From Tupaia tana (taxonomy: Eukaryota > Chordata > Mammalia > Scandentia > Tupaiidae), in NCBI GenBank assembly GCA_026018925.1, contig JAKSZU010000031.1, positions 13,321,148-13,385,147 on the forward strand: 64,000 nucleotides of DNA, given 5' to 3'. Below the pieces are notes generated by a model. That model was not told the DNA's origin and ran no database searches. It saw nothing but the letters and a program-made list of their open reading frames with translations. Positions 11,521 to 24,057 of this stretch are shown piece by piece. A program made the position numbers and the translations under genes. The stretch's first letter is position 1, and each line of letters opens with the position of its first letter.

Positions 11521-11877
11521 GGAGCGGAAAGCGCTGTCAGCAGCAGGTACGTGCTCAGCCGCCTGTGAGCTGGCTCGCCCGGCCGCCCTCTGTTCCCGCT
11601 CCTTCTCGCTGACTCACTGTTCTCCGACATTGCGACACGGCCTCGCCGTGGTGTTGGGTCATGGTACCCAAGAGAGGTGAGGACAGGAGGCGGCCACACG
11701 GATGACCGTGCATCACCCCCATAGAGACGGCCGTGACCTTCAGGCATCGCGTGGTGTGGGTTCCCCGCCGGAGTCGCAGAGGGGAAGTGCTGGGGCCTCT
11801 GTGTCCTGCGTCCCCACCCCTCCTCCCTCGCAGAGCGAAGGCCAGCCCTGGAGTGGCTGTACTGTTCTCTTTGGACC
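11521..11877. other. Unique GC-rich stretch
   Basis: Nothing recognised. Confidence 0.4.
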
Positions 11878-11892
11878 TTAGGGTTAGGGTTA
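11878..11892 (+). repeat. Short telomere-like (TTAGGG)2.5
   Basis: TTAGGGTTAGGGTTA lies just before the end of a reverse SINE-B; it is an isolated interstitial tract. Confidence 0.6.
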
Positions 11893-12112
11893 TGTACTCT
11901 CTCTGGAGAGAGACAGAGAGACAGAAAGCGAGAGATCACCCCCAGGGGGATGGCCACGCCACAACTCCCTTCTCCTCCATTCTCCTCTCGGGATCTTGGG
12001 CACGCACGCACACACAGCCGGCGTGAGTTTAAGCCACCGGGTCTGGGACTCGAACCACAGTCGACTACAGGGGAGTCCAGAGACATAGCCATGAGGCCAA
12101 CTGCCATTCCCT
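11893..12112 (-). mobile_element. SINE-B
   Basis: Tail end missing; the telomere-like tract lies at its edge. Confidence 0.85.
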
Positions 12113-12149
12113 ACTTAAAATACATTTCTTTTTTAAATACATGACGAGC

Positions 12150-12305
12150 ACTATATTTTATTTATTTATTTATTTTAATTTGACCAGAGAAGGACTGAGA
12201 GGGAGAGAGAGAGAAAGAGAGAAAGCAAGCCGCCGGGTCCGGGACTCAAACCGCGGTTAGCCATGTGGGAGTCCAGCGCCCTTAACCACCACGCCACCTG
12301 CCGGC
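12150..12305 (-). mobile_element. SINE-A
   Basis: Full reverse copy. Confidence 0.87.
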
Positions 12306-12455
12306 TGCATGGAACTTTTAAGAGGTGGTTCAGGTAGCTTCCCCAGCTCTAGCAAGCGCGTTCTTCCCACCCCGTCTCCCTTCTCAGTAGTTATTTTTTA
12401 TTTCAAGTCTCGGGAAGGATTAAAAACCTTGGAGGAAGTTTCCTTAATTGCCTGC

Positions 12456-12549
12456 ATGGGGCCTGCCCCTGGCATGGTGGTTAGAGCAGCTGGATCCCAC
12501 GTGGCTGATGGAACGGTTCGAATCTCAGACCTGGTGGCTTGAAAATCAG
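12456..12549 (+). mobile_element. SINE head fragment
   Basis: Cut off after GGTGGCTTGAAAATCAG by the next SINE. Confidence 0.65.
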
Positions 12550-12720
12550 ATGGAACCAGCAGGTGTCCTGGTGGTCAGGGCGCTGGACACCGCCACGTGA
12601 CTGAGCACGGTTCGTGTCCCGGACTGGGCGGCTTGCTTTCTCGGCTTCCTTCTCTCTGTCTCTCTGTGTCTCTGCGTTTCTGTGGTCAAATCAAAATAAT
12701 GAATCCATAGGATTAAATGT
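12550..12720 (+). mobile_element. SINE-A
   Basis: Head ACCAGCAGGTGTCCTGG. Confidence 0.8.
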
Positions 12721-12728
12721 ATAATTCT

Positions 12729-12998
12729 TGGGACCAGCAGTTGGCGTCATGGCTATGTCGCTGGACTCCCACGTAGTCGACCGTGGTTCGAGTCCCGGAC
12801 CCGGTGGCTTAATCTCACGCCGGGCGCGTGTGCGTGCGTGCCCAAGATCCCGAGAGGAGAATGGAGGAGAAGGGATTGCGGCGTGCCATCCCCCCTGGGG
12901 GGTGATTTCTCGCTTTCTGTCTCTCTGTCTCTCTCTGTCTGTCTGGCGAGCGCACGCGCCCTATAGCAAAAACCTCTCCAAAAAAAGAAAAAAAAAAA
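12729..12998 (+). mobile_element. SINE-B
   Basis: Near-complete, little-diverged copy. Confidence 0.9.
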
Positions 12999-13033
12999 AA
13001 ATGTATAATTCTTTAGAGAAAAGAAAATCACAT

Positions 13034-13270
13034 GGAGCCCATGTGCGTGCGTGCCCAAGATCCCGAGAGGAGAACGGAGCAGAAGGGATTGTGGTGTGGC
13101 CATCTCCCCGGGGGGTGATTTCTCACTTTCCTTCTCTGTGTGTCTCTTTCGGGCAGCGCATGTGTCTGATAGAAAAAACAAAAAAAACAAAACAAATATG
13201 GAAATAAAGAAAAAGAAAGAAAGAAAAATAAGAAAGAAAGAGAGAAGAGAGAGAAATAAAGAAAAAAATC
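13034..13270 (+). mobile_element. SINE-B, 5' truncated
   Basis: Starts at CATGTGCGTGCGTGCCC; long purine tail. Confidence 0.8.
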
Positions 13271-13271
13271 G

Positions 13272-13546
13272 TTTTTTTTTTGGAGAGGTTTTTTTTTTTT
13301 TTTTTTCGCTATAGGGCGCATGCACTCGCCAGACAGACAGAGAGAGACATAGAGACAGAAAGCAGAAATCACCCCCCAGGGGGGATGGCCACGCCGCAAT
13401 CCCTTCTCCTCCGTTCTCCTCTCGGGATCTTGGGCACGCACACACATGCGCCCGGCGTGAGCTTAAACCACCGGGTCCGGGACGTGAACCACGGTCGACT
13501 ACGTGGGAGTCCAGCAACATAGCCATTACGCTAACTGCTGGTTCCC
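13272..13546 (-). mobile_element. SINE-B
   Basis: Has a 20-nt T run between GGAGAGG and CGCTATAG. Confidence 0.88.
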
Positions 13547-13676
13547 AAGAAAAATTCTTCATGGACTCTTAGGTACAATAACAGTTGAACAAAAATGTTT
13601 ACTATGAAAAACACTTCACAGTTGCTCATCGGACAGTGGTATCGTGCTCCGAGCTTATTTATATTTTGTTATTTAG

Positions 13677-13876
13677 TTATTTTTTTTTTTCTAAAAGAAT
13701 TACTTAACTTTATTTCTTTCTTTCTTTCTTTAAATTTGACCAGAGAGGGACAGAGTGAGAGAAAGAGAGAGAGAGTGAGAGAAAGTGGGAAAGCAAGCTG
13801 CCAGGTCCAGGACTTGAACTGTGGTCGACCAAGTGGGAATCCAGCGACCTTAGCCACCACGCCACCTGCTGGCCCC
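13677..13876 (-). mobile_element. SINE-A
   Basis: CTCF-like complement ACGCCACCTGCTGG at 13859-13872. Confidence 0.85.
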
Positions 13877-14140
13877 TATTTAGTTATTTTTAGAGAGATT
13901 TTTGCCATAGGGCATGTGTGCTCACCAGAGATAAAAGAGAGACATAGAGACAGAAAGTGAGAAATCACCCCCAGGGGGGATGGCCACGCCGCAATCCCTC
14001 CTCCTCCATTCTCCTCTCAGGATTTTGGGCACACACGCACACGCACCCGGCATGAGTGTAAGCCACCGGGTCCAGGACTCAAACTATGATTGGCTACGTG
14101 GGAGTCCAGCGATGTAACTGCTATGCCATCTGCTGGCCCC
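13877..14140 (-). mobile_element. SINE-B
   Basis: Tail side contains TTTTTAGAGAGATTTTTGCC. Confidence 0.85.
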
Positions 14141-14204
14141 ATGCATAGTTTTTTAACACGCAAATTTTCTATAGACTTTTTCTTTTTTAAATTCTCTATT
14201 TAAT

Positions 14205-14404
14205 TTTTTTTTAATTTTTTTTAAAGAGTTATTTTTATTTAACTTTATTTATTATTATTATCATTATTACTTTCCACTTTGATCTGAGAGAGACAGAGAG
14301 AGAAAGAGGAAGTGAGCAAGCAAGCCACCAGGTCCGAGACTTGAACCATGGTTGGCCATGTGGGAGTCCAGCGCCTTTTAACCACCATGCCACTTGCCGG
14401 CCCC
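14205..14404 (-). mobile_element. SINE-A
   Basis: Tail with TTATTATTATTATC. Confidence 0.85.
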
Positions 14405-14577
14405 AATTCTCTATTTAATTTTATTTATCATTATTATTATTTTTAAATTTGCTACAACGAGACACAGACAGAGAGAGAGGGTGCAAGTGAGAAAGCATGC
14501 CATCAGGTCCAGGACTCGAACCGTGGTCGACCATATGGGAGTCCAGCACCTTAACCACCAGGCCACCTGCCGGACCC
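14405..14577 (-). mobile_element. SINE-A
   Basis: B-like tail AATTTGCTACAACG. Confidence 0.82.
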
Positions 14578-14702
14578 TTCCTCAGACTGTTTGAAGACCC
14601 TGGTAAAGGCAGCTCCCCGACTCTGACTCGATCTTTGCCCATGTGTTCACTATTCTCCTTCCCCCCGAGAGAGCCAGAGTGTGGACGAAGAAAAGGAATA
14701 TC

Positions 14703-14800
14703 TGGGGCAGCAAGTGGCGTGGTGGTGACGGTTCGAGTCCCACACCCGGCAGCTTCACTTCTCACTTTCCCTGTCTCTGTCTCTGTCTCTGTCGCTGTGT
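14703..14800 (+). mobile_element. SINE-A, truncated
   Basis: Head shortened, ends in the CT tract. Confidence 0.7.
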
Positions 14801-15030
14801 ATGGCCGACAGGGTTCAAGTCCCGGACCTGGTGGCTTGAGAATCACGCCAAGCCCGTGTGTGTGCGTGCCCAAGATCCCAGGAGGAGGATGGAGGAGAAT
14901 GGACTGCAGCGTGGTCATGCCCCCGGGAGGTGATTTCTCACTTTCCCTCTCTCTGCCTCTCTGTCTCTCTCCAACAAGTGCACAGGCCCTATGGCAAACT
15001 AAAAATCAAACGAATAAACAGTTAAAAATG
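14801..15030 (+). mobile_element. SINE-B, head shortened
   Basis: Starts at GGCCGACAGGGTTCAAGTC. Confidence 0.75.
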
Positions 15031-15039
15031 TAAGGGAGG

Positions 15040-15205
15040 GGCCGGCAGGTGGCATGGTGGTTGAGGCAGCTGGACACTCACATGGCTGACTGTGGTTCGA
15101 GTCCCGGACCTTGCTTTCTGTCTCTCCTTCGCTCTCTCTGTCTCTCTCTGGTCAACTTTAAAAAAATAAAATAAAAAATAATGGCAAGGCATAAGAAAAA
15201 AATGT
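15040..15205 (+). mobile_element. SINE-A
   Basis: Last SINE upstream of the CRLF2 start. Confidence 0.82.
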
Positions 15206-15466
15206 TAAAAAATGTAAGAGACTATCGGATAGACGACCCCTTTTCGAGTCGAGCTCAGCTCAGAGGACGTGAATGGTGATCTTGGGCTATTTTTTTTTCC
15301 CTTGGCAAATGTTATCTTTCAGATCAAGCACGTGTGTGCGTTTCCTGTAATCATTTCTCGACTTTCCTTTCCGCCTTTTTAAAAGGAGGGTGACCTCTGC
15401 CTCTTAGTCATGAAGTGAAACCCCATGGGCCTCGCTCACCGACCGCGCTCGCTCTCACGCCCAAGC
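15206..15466 (+). promoter_or_regulatory. CRLF2: CRLF2 upstream and 5' UTR region
   Basis: This is the SINE-free stretch between the last upstream SINE-A and the start codon. It holds a TATA-like TTTTTAAAAGG (15376-15386), pyrimidine/ETS-like TTTCCTTTCC (15363-15372), an IRF-type AAGTGAAA (15413-15420) and a two-codon upstream frame ATG AAG TGA (15410-15418). If the TATA-like box is used, transcription would start near 15410, so the 15425 ATG would lie almost at the cap. Promoter function is inferred from position. Confidence 0.45.
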
Positions 15467-15548
15467 ATGAGCCGGGGCTGGCTGGGGCCGTGGACAGCGG
15501 CCGCCCTGCTGCTGGGAGCCGGGACGGCTTTGGGGAGCACGGCCACAG
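15467..15548 (+). CDS. CRLF2: CRLF2 exon 1 (signal peptide)
   Basis: Encodes a short polar start, a hydrophobic Ala/Leu core and a small-residue cleavage zone around ALG (residues 21-23), as in human CRLF2. I chose ATG 15467 because it has A at -3 and gives a signal peptide of human-like length. An in-frame ATG at 15425 (C at -3, G at +4) would add 14 Arg/Ser-rich residues ahead of it. The donor GTAAGG is at 15549; the exon ends in phase 1. Confidence 0.9.
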
Positions 15549-15807
15549 GTAAGGTGCCCCTCGGGGGGACTGGCCCTTCGTGCCGGACAATGACCTTCAT
15601 TCTGCCAATCCCTTCTTTTCTGTTTTTCTTTTGAAGTTTTTGCCATAGGGTGCCTGTACTCGCTGGAGAAAGACAGAGAGGGAAAGTGAGAAATCCCTGC
15701 CCCGGGGGACGGCCACGCAGCCACCCCTCCTCCTCCACGCCCCTCCTGGGCTGTCGAGTGGGCACACGTGCCGGCGTGGCGTGCTTTTCTCTCCTTCTTT
15801 CTTTCCT

Positions 15808-15871
<64 letters not shown>

Positions 15872-18800
15872 TTTTTTTGGAGAGGTTTTCGCTATAGGGC
15901 GCATGTGTTCGCCAGACAGACAGACAGAGACATAGAGACAGAAAGCGAGAAATCACCCCCCGCCAGGGGGGATGGCCACGCCGCAATCCCTTCTCCTCCG
16001 TTCCCCTCTCGGGATCTTGGGCACGCACGCACACGCGCCCGGCGTGAGTTTTAAGCCACTGGGTCCGGGACGTGAACAGCGCAGTTGGCCACGTGGGAGT
16101 CCAGCGTCTTAACCTCCATGCCACCTGCTGGCCCTCGACAGAGTAGCTTTTTTTTTTAAATCGGAATCGTTCATTGAATTTTATTTATTGTTGTTGTTAT
16201 TACTATTTAAAGAATTATTTTAACTTTATTTATTATTATTAGTGAGAGAAAGTGAGAACGCAAGCTGCCAGGTCCAGGACTCGAACCACAGTTGGCCACA
16301 TGGGAGTCCAGCACCTTTAACCACCACGCCACCTGCCGGCTCATTATTAGGAGTATTTTTTCAATTCCCCAGTGAGAGAGAGAAAGTGAGACGGCAAGCT
16401 GCCAGGGTCGGGACGCGCACAGCGAGGGACCCCGTGGGAGTCTGGCGCCCCGACCCCGGGCCTCCTGCCGGCCCGCAGAGTCCCATCTTTATAAACGAGC
16501 CCTTTCTGCTGAGTGACAACCTGGGCTGGCTTCCCCACAGGGCGCTGGCGTCTCTCTGCCGTCCAGGAGCTCGCACGCGTCTGTGTCCACCCCGTGGGCC
16601 TTGGTGGGGCAAGGGGCGGGTCCGACTCCAGCGTCCGTCCTCACATGTCTAGTGGTGGAGGACGTGGGTGCCAGCCCGAGCCTCAGTGTCCCGGGACCCC
16701 AGGCCTGCGCAGCCTTGCTCGGGGACGGTTCCAGCGCTGCCCGGGCTGCCCTCACAGCCTCGTCCCTGTGGCGGGTCCAGAAAGGCACGGACGTCCGTGG
16801 ACCTGCGCCAGAACTGGAGATTTCAGAGCTGTGAGGCCAGCAGACGGCGCAGCGGTTCTGTCGCCAGCCTCCCACCTGGCTGACCGCCCTGTCCAGTCTC
16901 AGATCGGAGGCTTACAACTCATGCCGGGGAGTCCGGCAGGTGGCATGGTGGCTAAGGGTGCCGGACTCCCGCAGGGCCGACCGTGGTTCACGTCCCGGAC
17001 CTGGCGGCTTGCTTTCTCACTTTCCCTCGCTCTCTCTCTCTCTCACTCTGTCCCTCTCTGATCAAATAAAATAAATAAATGAAATAAAAAGTTAAGTAAA
17101 ATAATTCTCTTATATAAAACAAACAAAAAACAGGGACCAGCAGTTAGCGTCATGGCTATGTTGCTGGACTCCCACGTAGTCGACTGTGGTTTGAATCCCG
17201 GACCCGGTGGCTGAAATTCACGTCAGGCGCGTGTGCGTGCGTGCCCAAGTTCCCGAGAGCAGAATGGAGGAGAAGGGATTGCGGCGTGGCCATCCCCCCT
17301 GGGGTGATTTCTTTCTGTCTCTCTGTCTCTCTCTCTGTCTGGTGAGCGCACGCGCCCTATAGCAAAAACCTCTACAAAAAAAGAAAAAAAAAATCTTGTA
17401 GACCAGCAGGTGGCGTGGTGGTTAAGGCACTGGACACTCCCACATGGCTGACCTTGGTTCAAGTCCTGGAGCTGGCGGCTTGCTTTCTCACTTTCCCAAT
17501 CTCTCTCTCTCTCTCTCTCGTCAAATGAAAATAAATGAATAAATAAATAAAATGAAACAATTAAAAGAAATTTGATCAGGGAAGGTGAAGTGTACGGATT
17601 CCGATCCACTTCAAACATATTGTTCTTTTCCATTTGATCGGAGAGAGACAGACAGAAAGAGAGAGAGAGAGAAGGAAAGTGAGAGAGCAGGCTGCCAGGT
17701 CTGGGACTTGAACCGTGGTTGGCCATGTGGGAGTCCAGGGCCTTTAACTGCCACGCCACCTGCCGGCCTCCCACTTCAAACACATTCTAAAGATCAGGTG
17801 TTCAGGTTTCCTATCAGGGCTACCCACCAGACAGGCTCTGAAGCCTTTTGAGTAACTCCCAGAATGTAGATGAAGTGGTGGTGAAGGTGGCGGATGTCCA
17901 CACGGTCGACGGTGGTTCAAGGCCCGGACCTGGGGCTTGAAACTCAGGCTGGGCAGGTGGGCTTGCGTGCCCCAGATTGGAGAGGAGAATGGAGGAGAAG
18001 GGACTGCGGTGTGGCCGTCCTCCCGGGGATTGCTTTCTGGCTGTCTGTCTCTCCGTCTCTTTGGAGAGCACATATGCCCTATAGCAAAAAGCTGTCGATA
18101 AGAACAGAAAATGCTGAAGGTTGCTTTTTTTTCTTTCTTTTCCATGAAAGACTGTTGTGGTTTGCTTTTTTTTTTGGAGATGCCTTTGACTGGAAGTCAT
18201 TAGAGGTGAGAAAAGCCATTTGGCACTAACAGTGTGGGAATAACAGGTCCCGAGGGACAGAGCCCTCAGAAATGCCCCCGGCCCGACCGCCTGTCATAAA
18301 TCCTGCACAGCCCAGCTACCCTCGGGAAGGCCGGGATTACAGGGGCTCCACCGCGGGGCTTCAGAGGCCCCCGGGAGGGGCGCCACGCTGCGTGCACGTA
18401 TTTCTGACCCGCCCCTGTAGACTTCCCGACTCCAGGCAGCTCGGATACGGTCTACACTGGCAGCGTGAGGCTTTTCTTTCCTTTTTTTTTTTTTTTTAAA
18501 ATTTATTTATTTACATTCATTCACGGGTATAATGACATGCATTCACCTGGTGCCTTCAGGGTGGGCTGGCGTGAGAAATGAGAAAGGGGGCAGCGGATGG
18601 TGTGGAGGTTAAGGCAGATGGACCCCGCATGGCTGAGCATGTGGTTCAAGTCCCGGACGGGGCGCTGGGCATGTGTGTGTGTGCATGCCCAAAATCCCGA
18701 GGGGATAATGGAGGACACAGTATGGCCACATGGCCATGCCCCCCAGGGGTCCCTAACACGATGCTCTTTAATGAAGAGGTACCCCAAGAAAGTCCCGGGT

Positions 18801-19459
18801 CCCAGTACCCAACTGTCCCTGTGTACATTGGGCATACGTGTGCTCAGAAGCCCGGCTGCTGGGGCTGAGTGTGGATCATGCCCTGAAGACCGTGGAGGCG
18901 TGCTGGTCTTCCCACTTCGCTCATGAAATCCATTAGCTTAATTGTAAAAAAGTGATTGGGACCTGCAGGTGGCCTGATGGTTAAGGCGTGGGACTCCCAC
19001 ATGGCTAACTGCGGTTCAAGTCCTGGACCTGCTGGCTTGCTTTCTCACGCTCCCCCCCTCTCTCTGGGTGAATCAAAAAAAATAACAATAATAAGTAAAA
19101 TTAAATTAAAAATGATTTTTTGGGGGGAGAGATTTTTGTTACAGGGTGCTTGTGCTCGCTGGAGAGACAGAAAGAGGCAGAGACAGAAAAATCCCAGGAG
19201 GGCTGGACACCCCATAATCCTGCCTCCTCCATTCTCCTCTTAGGATTTTGGGCACGCTCACGCACGTGCCTGGCTTCACTTTTTAAGCTGCTGGGTCTGG
19301 GACTCGAACCACGGTCAGCTACGTGGGACTACATGGGAGTCCAGGGATGTAACTGCTATGGCATCTACTGGCCCCTGCAATGCCTTTTAAAAAAAATTAT
19401 TATTTTATTTGACTTTATTTATTTTTAAAAATTTGATCAGAGAGGGGGAGAGAGAGAGC

Positions 19460-19499
<40 letters not shown>

Positions 19500-21252
19500 G
19501 TGATCAAGCAAACTGCCAGGTCTGGGACTTGAAGCATCGTTGATTATGTGGGAGTCTAGCGTCCTTAACCTCCATGCCACCTGCCGACCCCCCACACACA
19601 ATGCCTTCTTCTTTTTAAAAAATTCTGTTTAACTTGTAGTTTTATTTATTTATTTTAATTTGATCAGAGAGGGACAGAGAGAGAAGGAGAGAGAGAGAAA
19701 GTGAGAAAGTAAGCCACCGGATCCAGGACTTGAACCGTGGTCGGCCATGTGGGAGTCCAGTGCCCTTAACCACCACACCACCTGCCAGCCCCCTGCCTTC
19801 TTCATTTCTCCACCTTGTCAAGGCTTTGGGGGCTCATGTACGCGTGCGCCCGGCATTTCCGAGCCTTGGGGTCACGATTCGAACCCCAGGGGCCGGGTGG
19901 AATTCCACTCTTTCAACGCTAGACTGCAGCCTGTTCCATTGGCAGCCCTGGCTCAATGTACACATTTCCACGTCCAGAGCGGGCGCGATATTCGAAGAAC
20001 TGTCATAAAGGGGGACACTTTAAAATACAACGTTATTTTACTTATTTTTCATTGACATAATCATTGCACGTGTTTGCGGGACACAGTGTGGTTTTTCAGT
20101 ACAAAGTTGCCATGTGAGACGGGACACGTAGCATGGCCACCCTCTTGGCCACTTGTCATGACGTAGTGGTGGGGACATTCACACCCTCTGATTTATTTTT
20201 CTAATTTGCTATAGGGCATGTGCACTGGCTGGAAACAGAGAGACAGAGACAGGGAGAGACAGGGAGTAAGCACCTCCAGACGGGACGGCCATGCGGCAGT
20301 CTCTTCTCCTGTGTGCTTCTCTCGGGATTTTGGACACACTGGGGACCAGCAGTTGGCGTAATGGCTATGTCGCTGGACTCCCATGTAGTTGACCGTGGTT
20401 CGCGTCCCGGACCCGGTGGCTTAAACTCACGCTGGGCGCGTGTGCGTGCGTGCCCAAGATCCCGAGAGGAGAATGGAGGAGAAGAGATTGCGGCGTGGCC
20501 ATCCCCCCTGGGGGTGGTTTCTCGCTTTCTGTCTCTCTGTCTCTCTCTGTCTCTCTGGCGAGCACACGCACCCTATAGCAAAATCCTTTCCAAAAAAAGA
20601 CACAAAGAAGTCTTTATTTTTCTTTTCTTTTAGCTACAGGGCATGTGCACTCACCAGAGAGAGACAGAGAAAGGAAGAGAACGAGAGAGAAAGAGGAAAA
20701 GTGAGGACCCGCCATCCCCCAGAAGAATGACAACGGCGCCGCCTCTTTCCCACCATTACCCATATGGGAGTTTGGGCACACATGCATACACGCCCAGTGG
20801 TTTTTTTTATTTGTTTGTTTGTTTGTTTTTTCATTGTATTGTATTGTATTGATTTATTTAGAATATTTTTTTAAATTTAACTTGATGCATTTATTTATTC
20901 CTCCCAAAGAGGGGTAGAATGAAAGAGAGAAGAGAGGGAGAGAGAAAAAATGAGAGAGCAAGCCGCCGGGTCCGGGACTCGAACCACAGACTGCCACATT
21001 GGAATCTAGCACCTTACCCACCACACCACCTGCTGGTTTGTAGGTAAAACTCCTTTTTTTTGGGAAAAAATTATTTTATTGAACTTTATCCATTTATTTA
21101 TTTATTTATCGTAATTTGATCAGAGGAGGACAGAGTGAGAGGGAAAGAGAGAGAGAGAAAGTGAGAAAGCAAGCCGCCAGGTCCAGGACTCGAACCGTAG
21201 TTAGCCACGTGGGAATCCAAGGTCTTAACCACCACGCCCGCTTGCTTTCTTA

Positions 21253-21290
<38 letters not shown>

Positions 21291-22470
21291 CATAAAAGGA
21301 AGAAAAAAAGGAGAACTTAAAACTTTTAAATGATTTATTTATTTAGAGAATGATTTCATTTTATGTGTCATTATTATTATTTCAATTTGCTGTAGGGCAC
21401 AGAGAGAGAGAGTAAGCCGCCAGGTTCAGGACTCAAACTACGGCAGGCCATGTGGGAGTCCGGTGTCTTAACTACCTCTAAGCACCTCACCATCTGCTGG
21501 CCTCTATTTCTATTTTTTAAAAAAGAATTATTTTATTTAACTTTATTATTATTATTATTATTTTCCAGTGTGATCAGAGAGAGACAGAGAAAGACAGAGA
21601 GTGAAAGTGAGAAAGCAAGCCACCAGATCGGGGACTCGAACTACGGTTGACCATGTGAGACTCCAGTGCTTTAACCACCACACCACCTGCCAGCCCCCAG
21701 ACAAAATATTTCATGGGTACAAAAATGGAAAGCGAGCTGCTGAAACCTTAAACGATTTAACAACAAAAATCCAGACCGCGCTACCTAGACCTGTTTTCTA
21801 GAATAGCTTTATAGGCCTGTTGGCAGTCCTGCAGTCCTCCCGTCATCCTCCTTCCCGGAGCGCTCTCGCCACATTCCACGCCAAGCCTGAAGACCCCCGT
21901 GACAGTCCTCGCCGGGGCCACCCCCTGCGGCCGTCGGCGGCTCAGCAGCCGTGCCCACCTCGGACAGCCAGCAAGGGCACGACGGGACCCGTGGGCCTCC
22001 TCTCATTTCTCTTTTTCAAAGCCGGCCGGTGACTCACGGTGGTGGGTAGGCACGACCGCAAGAACACTTCCCTCTGTGGTGGAAAACAAGGGCTTCATCA
22101 ATGGAGGCATTTTCCACTGAGGCCCCAAGAGCTAACATAGTGTGTGTTCACTGGAAACCTCCCTCCTCTTCCAGGCCCTGCGGGGTGGTCGCCCTGAGGA
22201 ATGCACACGGTTCCTCCTCGGAAGGTCAGGGCTTTCCTGCCTCTGGGAGGCCCTCCCTGATAGCTCTGCCGTTGGCACCAGAAAGCCAGGGCTCAAGCGC
22301 AGCGGCATCTGCTTTGTGGTCAGTGACGTCACGAGCGATGACAAACACGGAGCAGAAGTATTCCGTACACCTCGGCCCCCAGGAGGACCTTACTTCCTGA
22401 GAACTCAAATGATCTTCCCATGTCTAATTTAACCCTCCCATTTTATTTTATTGATTGATTGCTTTCTTGG

Positions 22471-22503
<33 letters not shown>

Positions 22504-24017
22504 CTATAGAGCATGTACACTCACCTCTAAGACACTGTTAAGACAGAGAGACAGAAAGCAAGAAATCGTCGTCCAGGGGGTCTGGCCACGCCACAGTCCC
22601 TTCTCCATTCTCCTTTTAGAGTTGTGGGCATGCACGCACATGTGCCCCGCGTGAGTTTCAAGTCCCCAGGTCTGGGACTCAGACTGTGCCCGGCCATGGG
22701 GGAGGCCAATGCGCTAACCACTCGGCCACCTACCGGCCCCTTACTATCACTGATTTCTTTGTACTTGCCAGAGAGCGCTTGTACTCACCAGACACCGACA
22801 GAGAGAGGGAGAGCCGGTGGACGGAAGCACCCTCTAACGTGGCGTGGACACGCTGCAATGCCTTCTCCTCCCTCTCTCCACCCTGTTGGGCTGTCGGCCA
22901 CGCACGCACCTACGCTGGTCAGATTTTTCCAGCCTCTGGGATCGAGCTTCACTAACCCTGAGGCTACAGGGCCGGCCCCGGGCCTTCGCGTGTTGAGAGC
23001 TGGGCTGGGCCTAGAGCCACATGAGGAGATTTGGATGCAAGAGTCCAATTTCTCCTCGTTTCCCCTGTTCTGCTCTGTTGGGATAGCCTTTCGGAACACT
23101 TTTCTGTTGGCTCAGCCGAGGGATAGGCAGGTTGGAACTCGGAGAGGTCAAGCAGGTTAGAAAAACGAGACTGAGGTGGTGGCGTGGTGGTGAAGGCACG
23201 GGCTGTCACACGGCCGACCACGGTTCGAGTCCCGGACCTAGTGGCCTGCTTCTTCACTTTCCGTCTCTCTGTCTCAGTCAGGTGAGCACACGTGCCCTAT
23301 CACAAACTTTTAAGTAATAATAGTAATAAAGAAAATGATAAATAATTGTACAAAAAAGGGAAAGGACAACAAGAAGCGCAAGACTAAAGGCAGCGATTGA
23401 CGCGGTGGTGAAGGCGGCTGGATTCCCGTATCGCTGACGCCATGGTTTGAATCCTGGACCTGGTGGCTTGAAAAACAAGGAGGGAGGTGCCCGGTGCCTG
23501 TGTGCGTGCTTTCAGAGGACGGCACCCTGGGGCACGCCGTCGGCCCCGTCCACGCACGCCGGTGATGGGCGGTTTTCACCTCTGCACACGTCAAAGGAAA
23601 CGTGCAACTCCCCGGCAGGCTTGTTGCAGGGAAGTTGGGTTTTGTCATCAATTTTACAGGAAGGGGTTTTAAAAATGATCATAGAAGGGGTCGTGGTGGT
23701 TAAGAGTGCTAGACTTTCCCATGGCTAACAGCGGTTCAAGTCCCAGACCTGGTGGTTTGCTTTCCCACTTCCCCTTTCTCTCTTTCTCCCCCTCTGTCCC
23801 TCTCTGGTCAAATGAAAACGAATAAATAAATGAAGTTAAAAATAAAATAATTCTTTAAAAAAGATAAAAAGCGCATGGAAAATGCCGTCATGAGAAGATT
23901 ACATAATGTTTGCACCAAATTAAACTCATGGGGCCGGCAGGTGGCGTGGTGGTTAAGGGCGCTGGACTCCCACATGGCTGACCATGGTTTGAGTCCCAGA
24001 CCTGGAGGCTTACTTTC

Positions 24018-24057
<40 letters not shown>

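Noticed and set aside
12753..13562. 269-codon open frame on the - strand
   Set aside because: It runs through SINE-B copies; the same peptide pieces occur at dozens of SINE-B sites.
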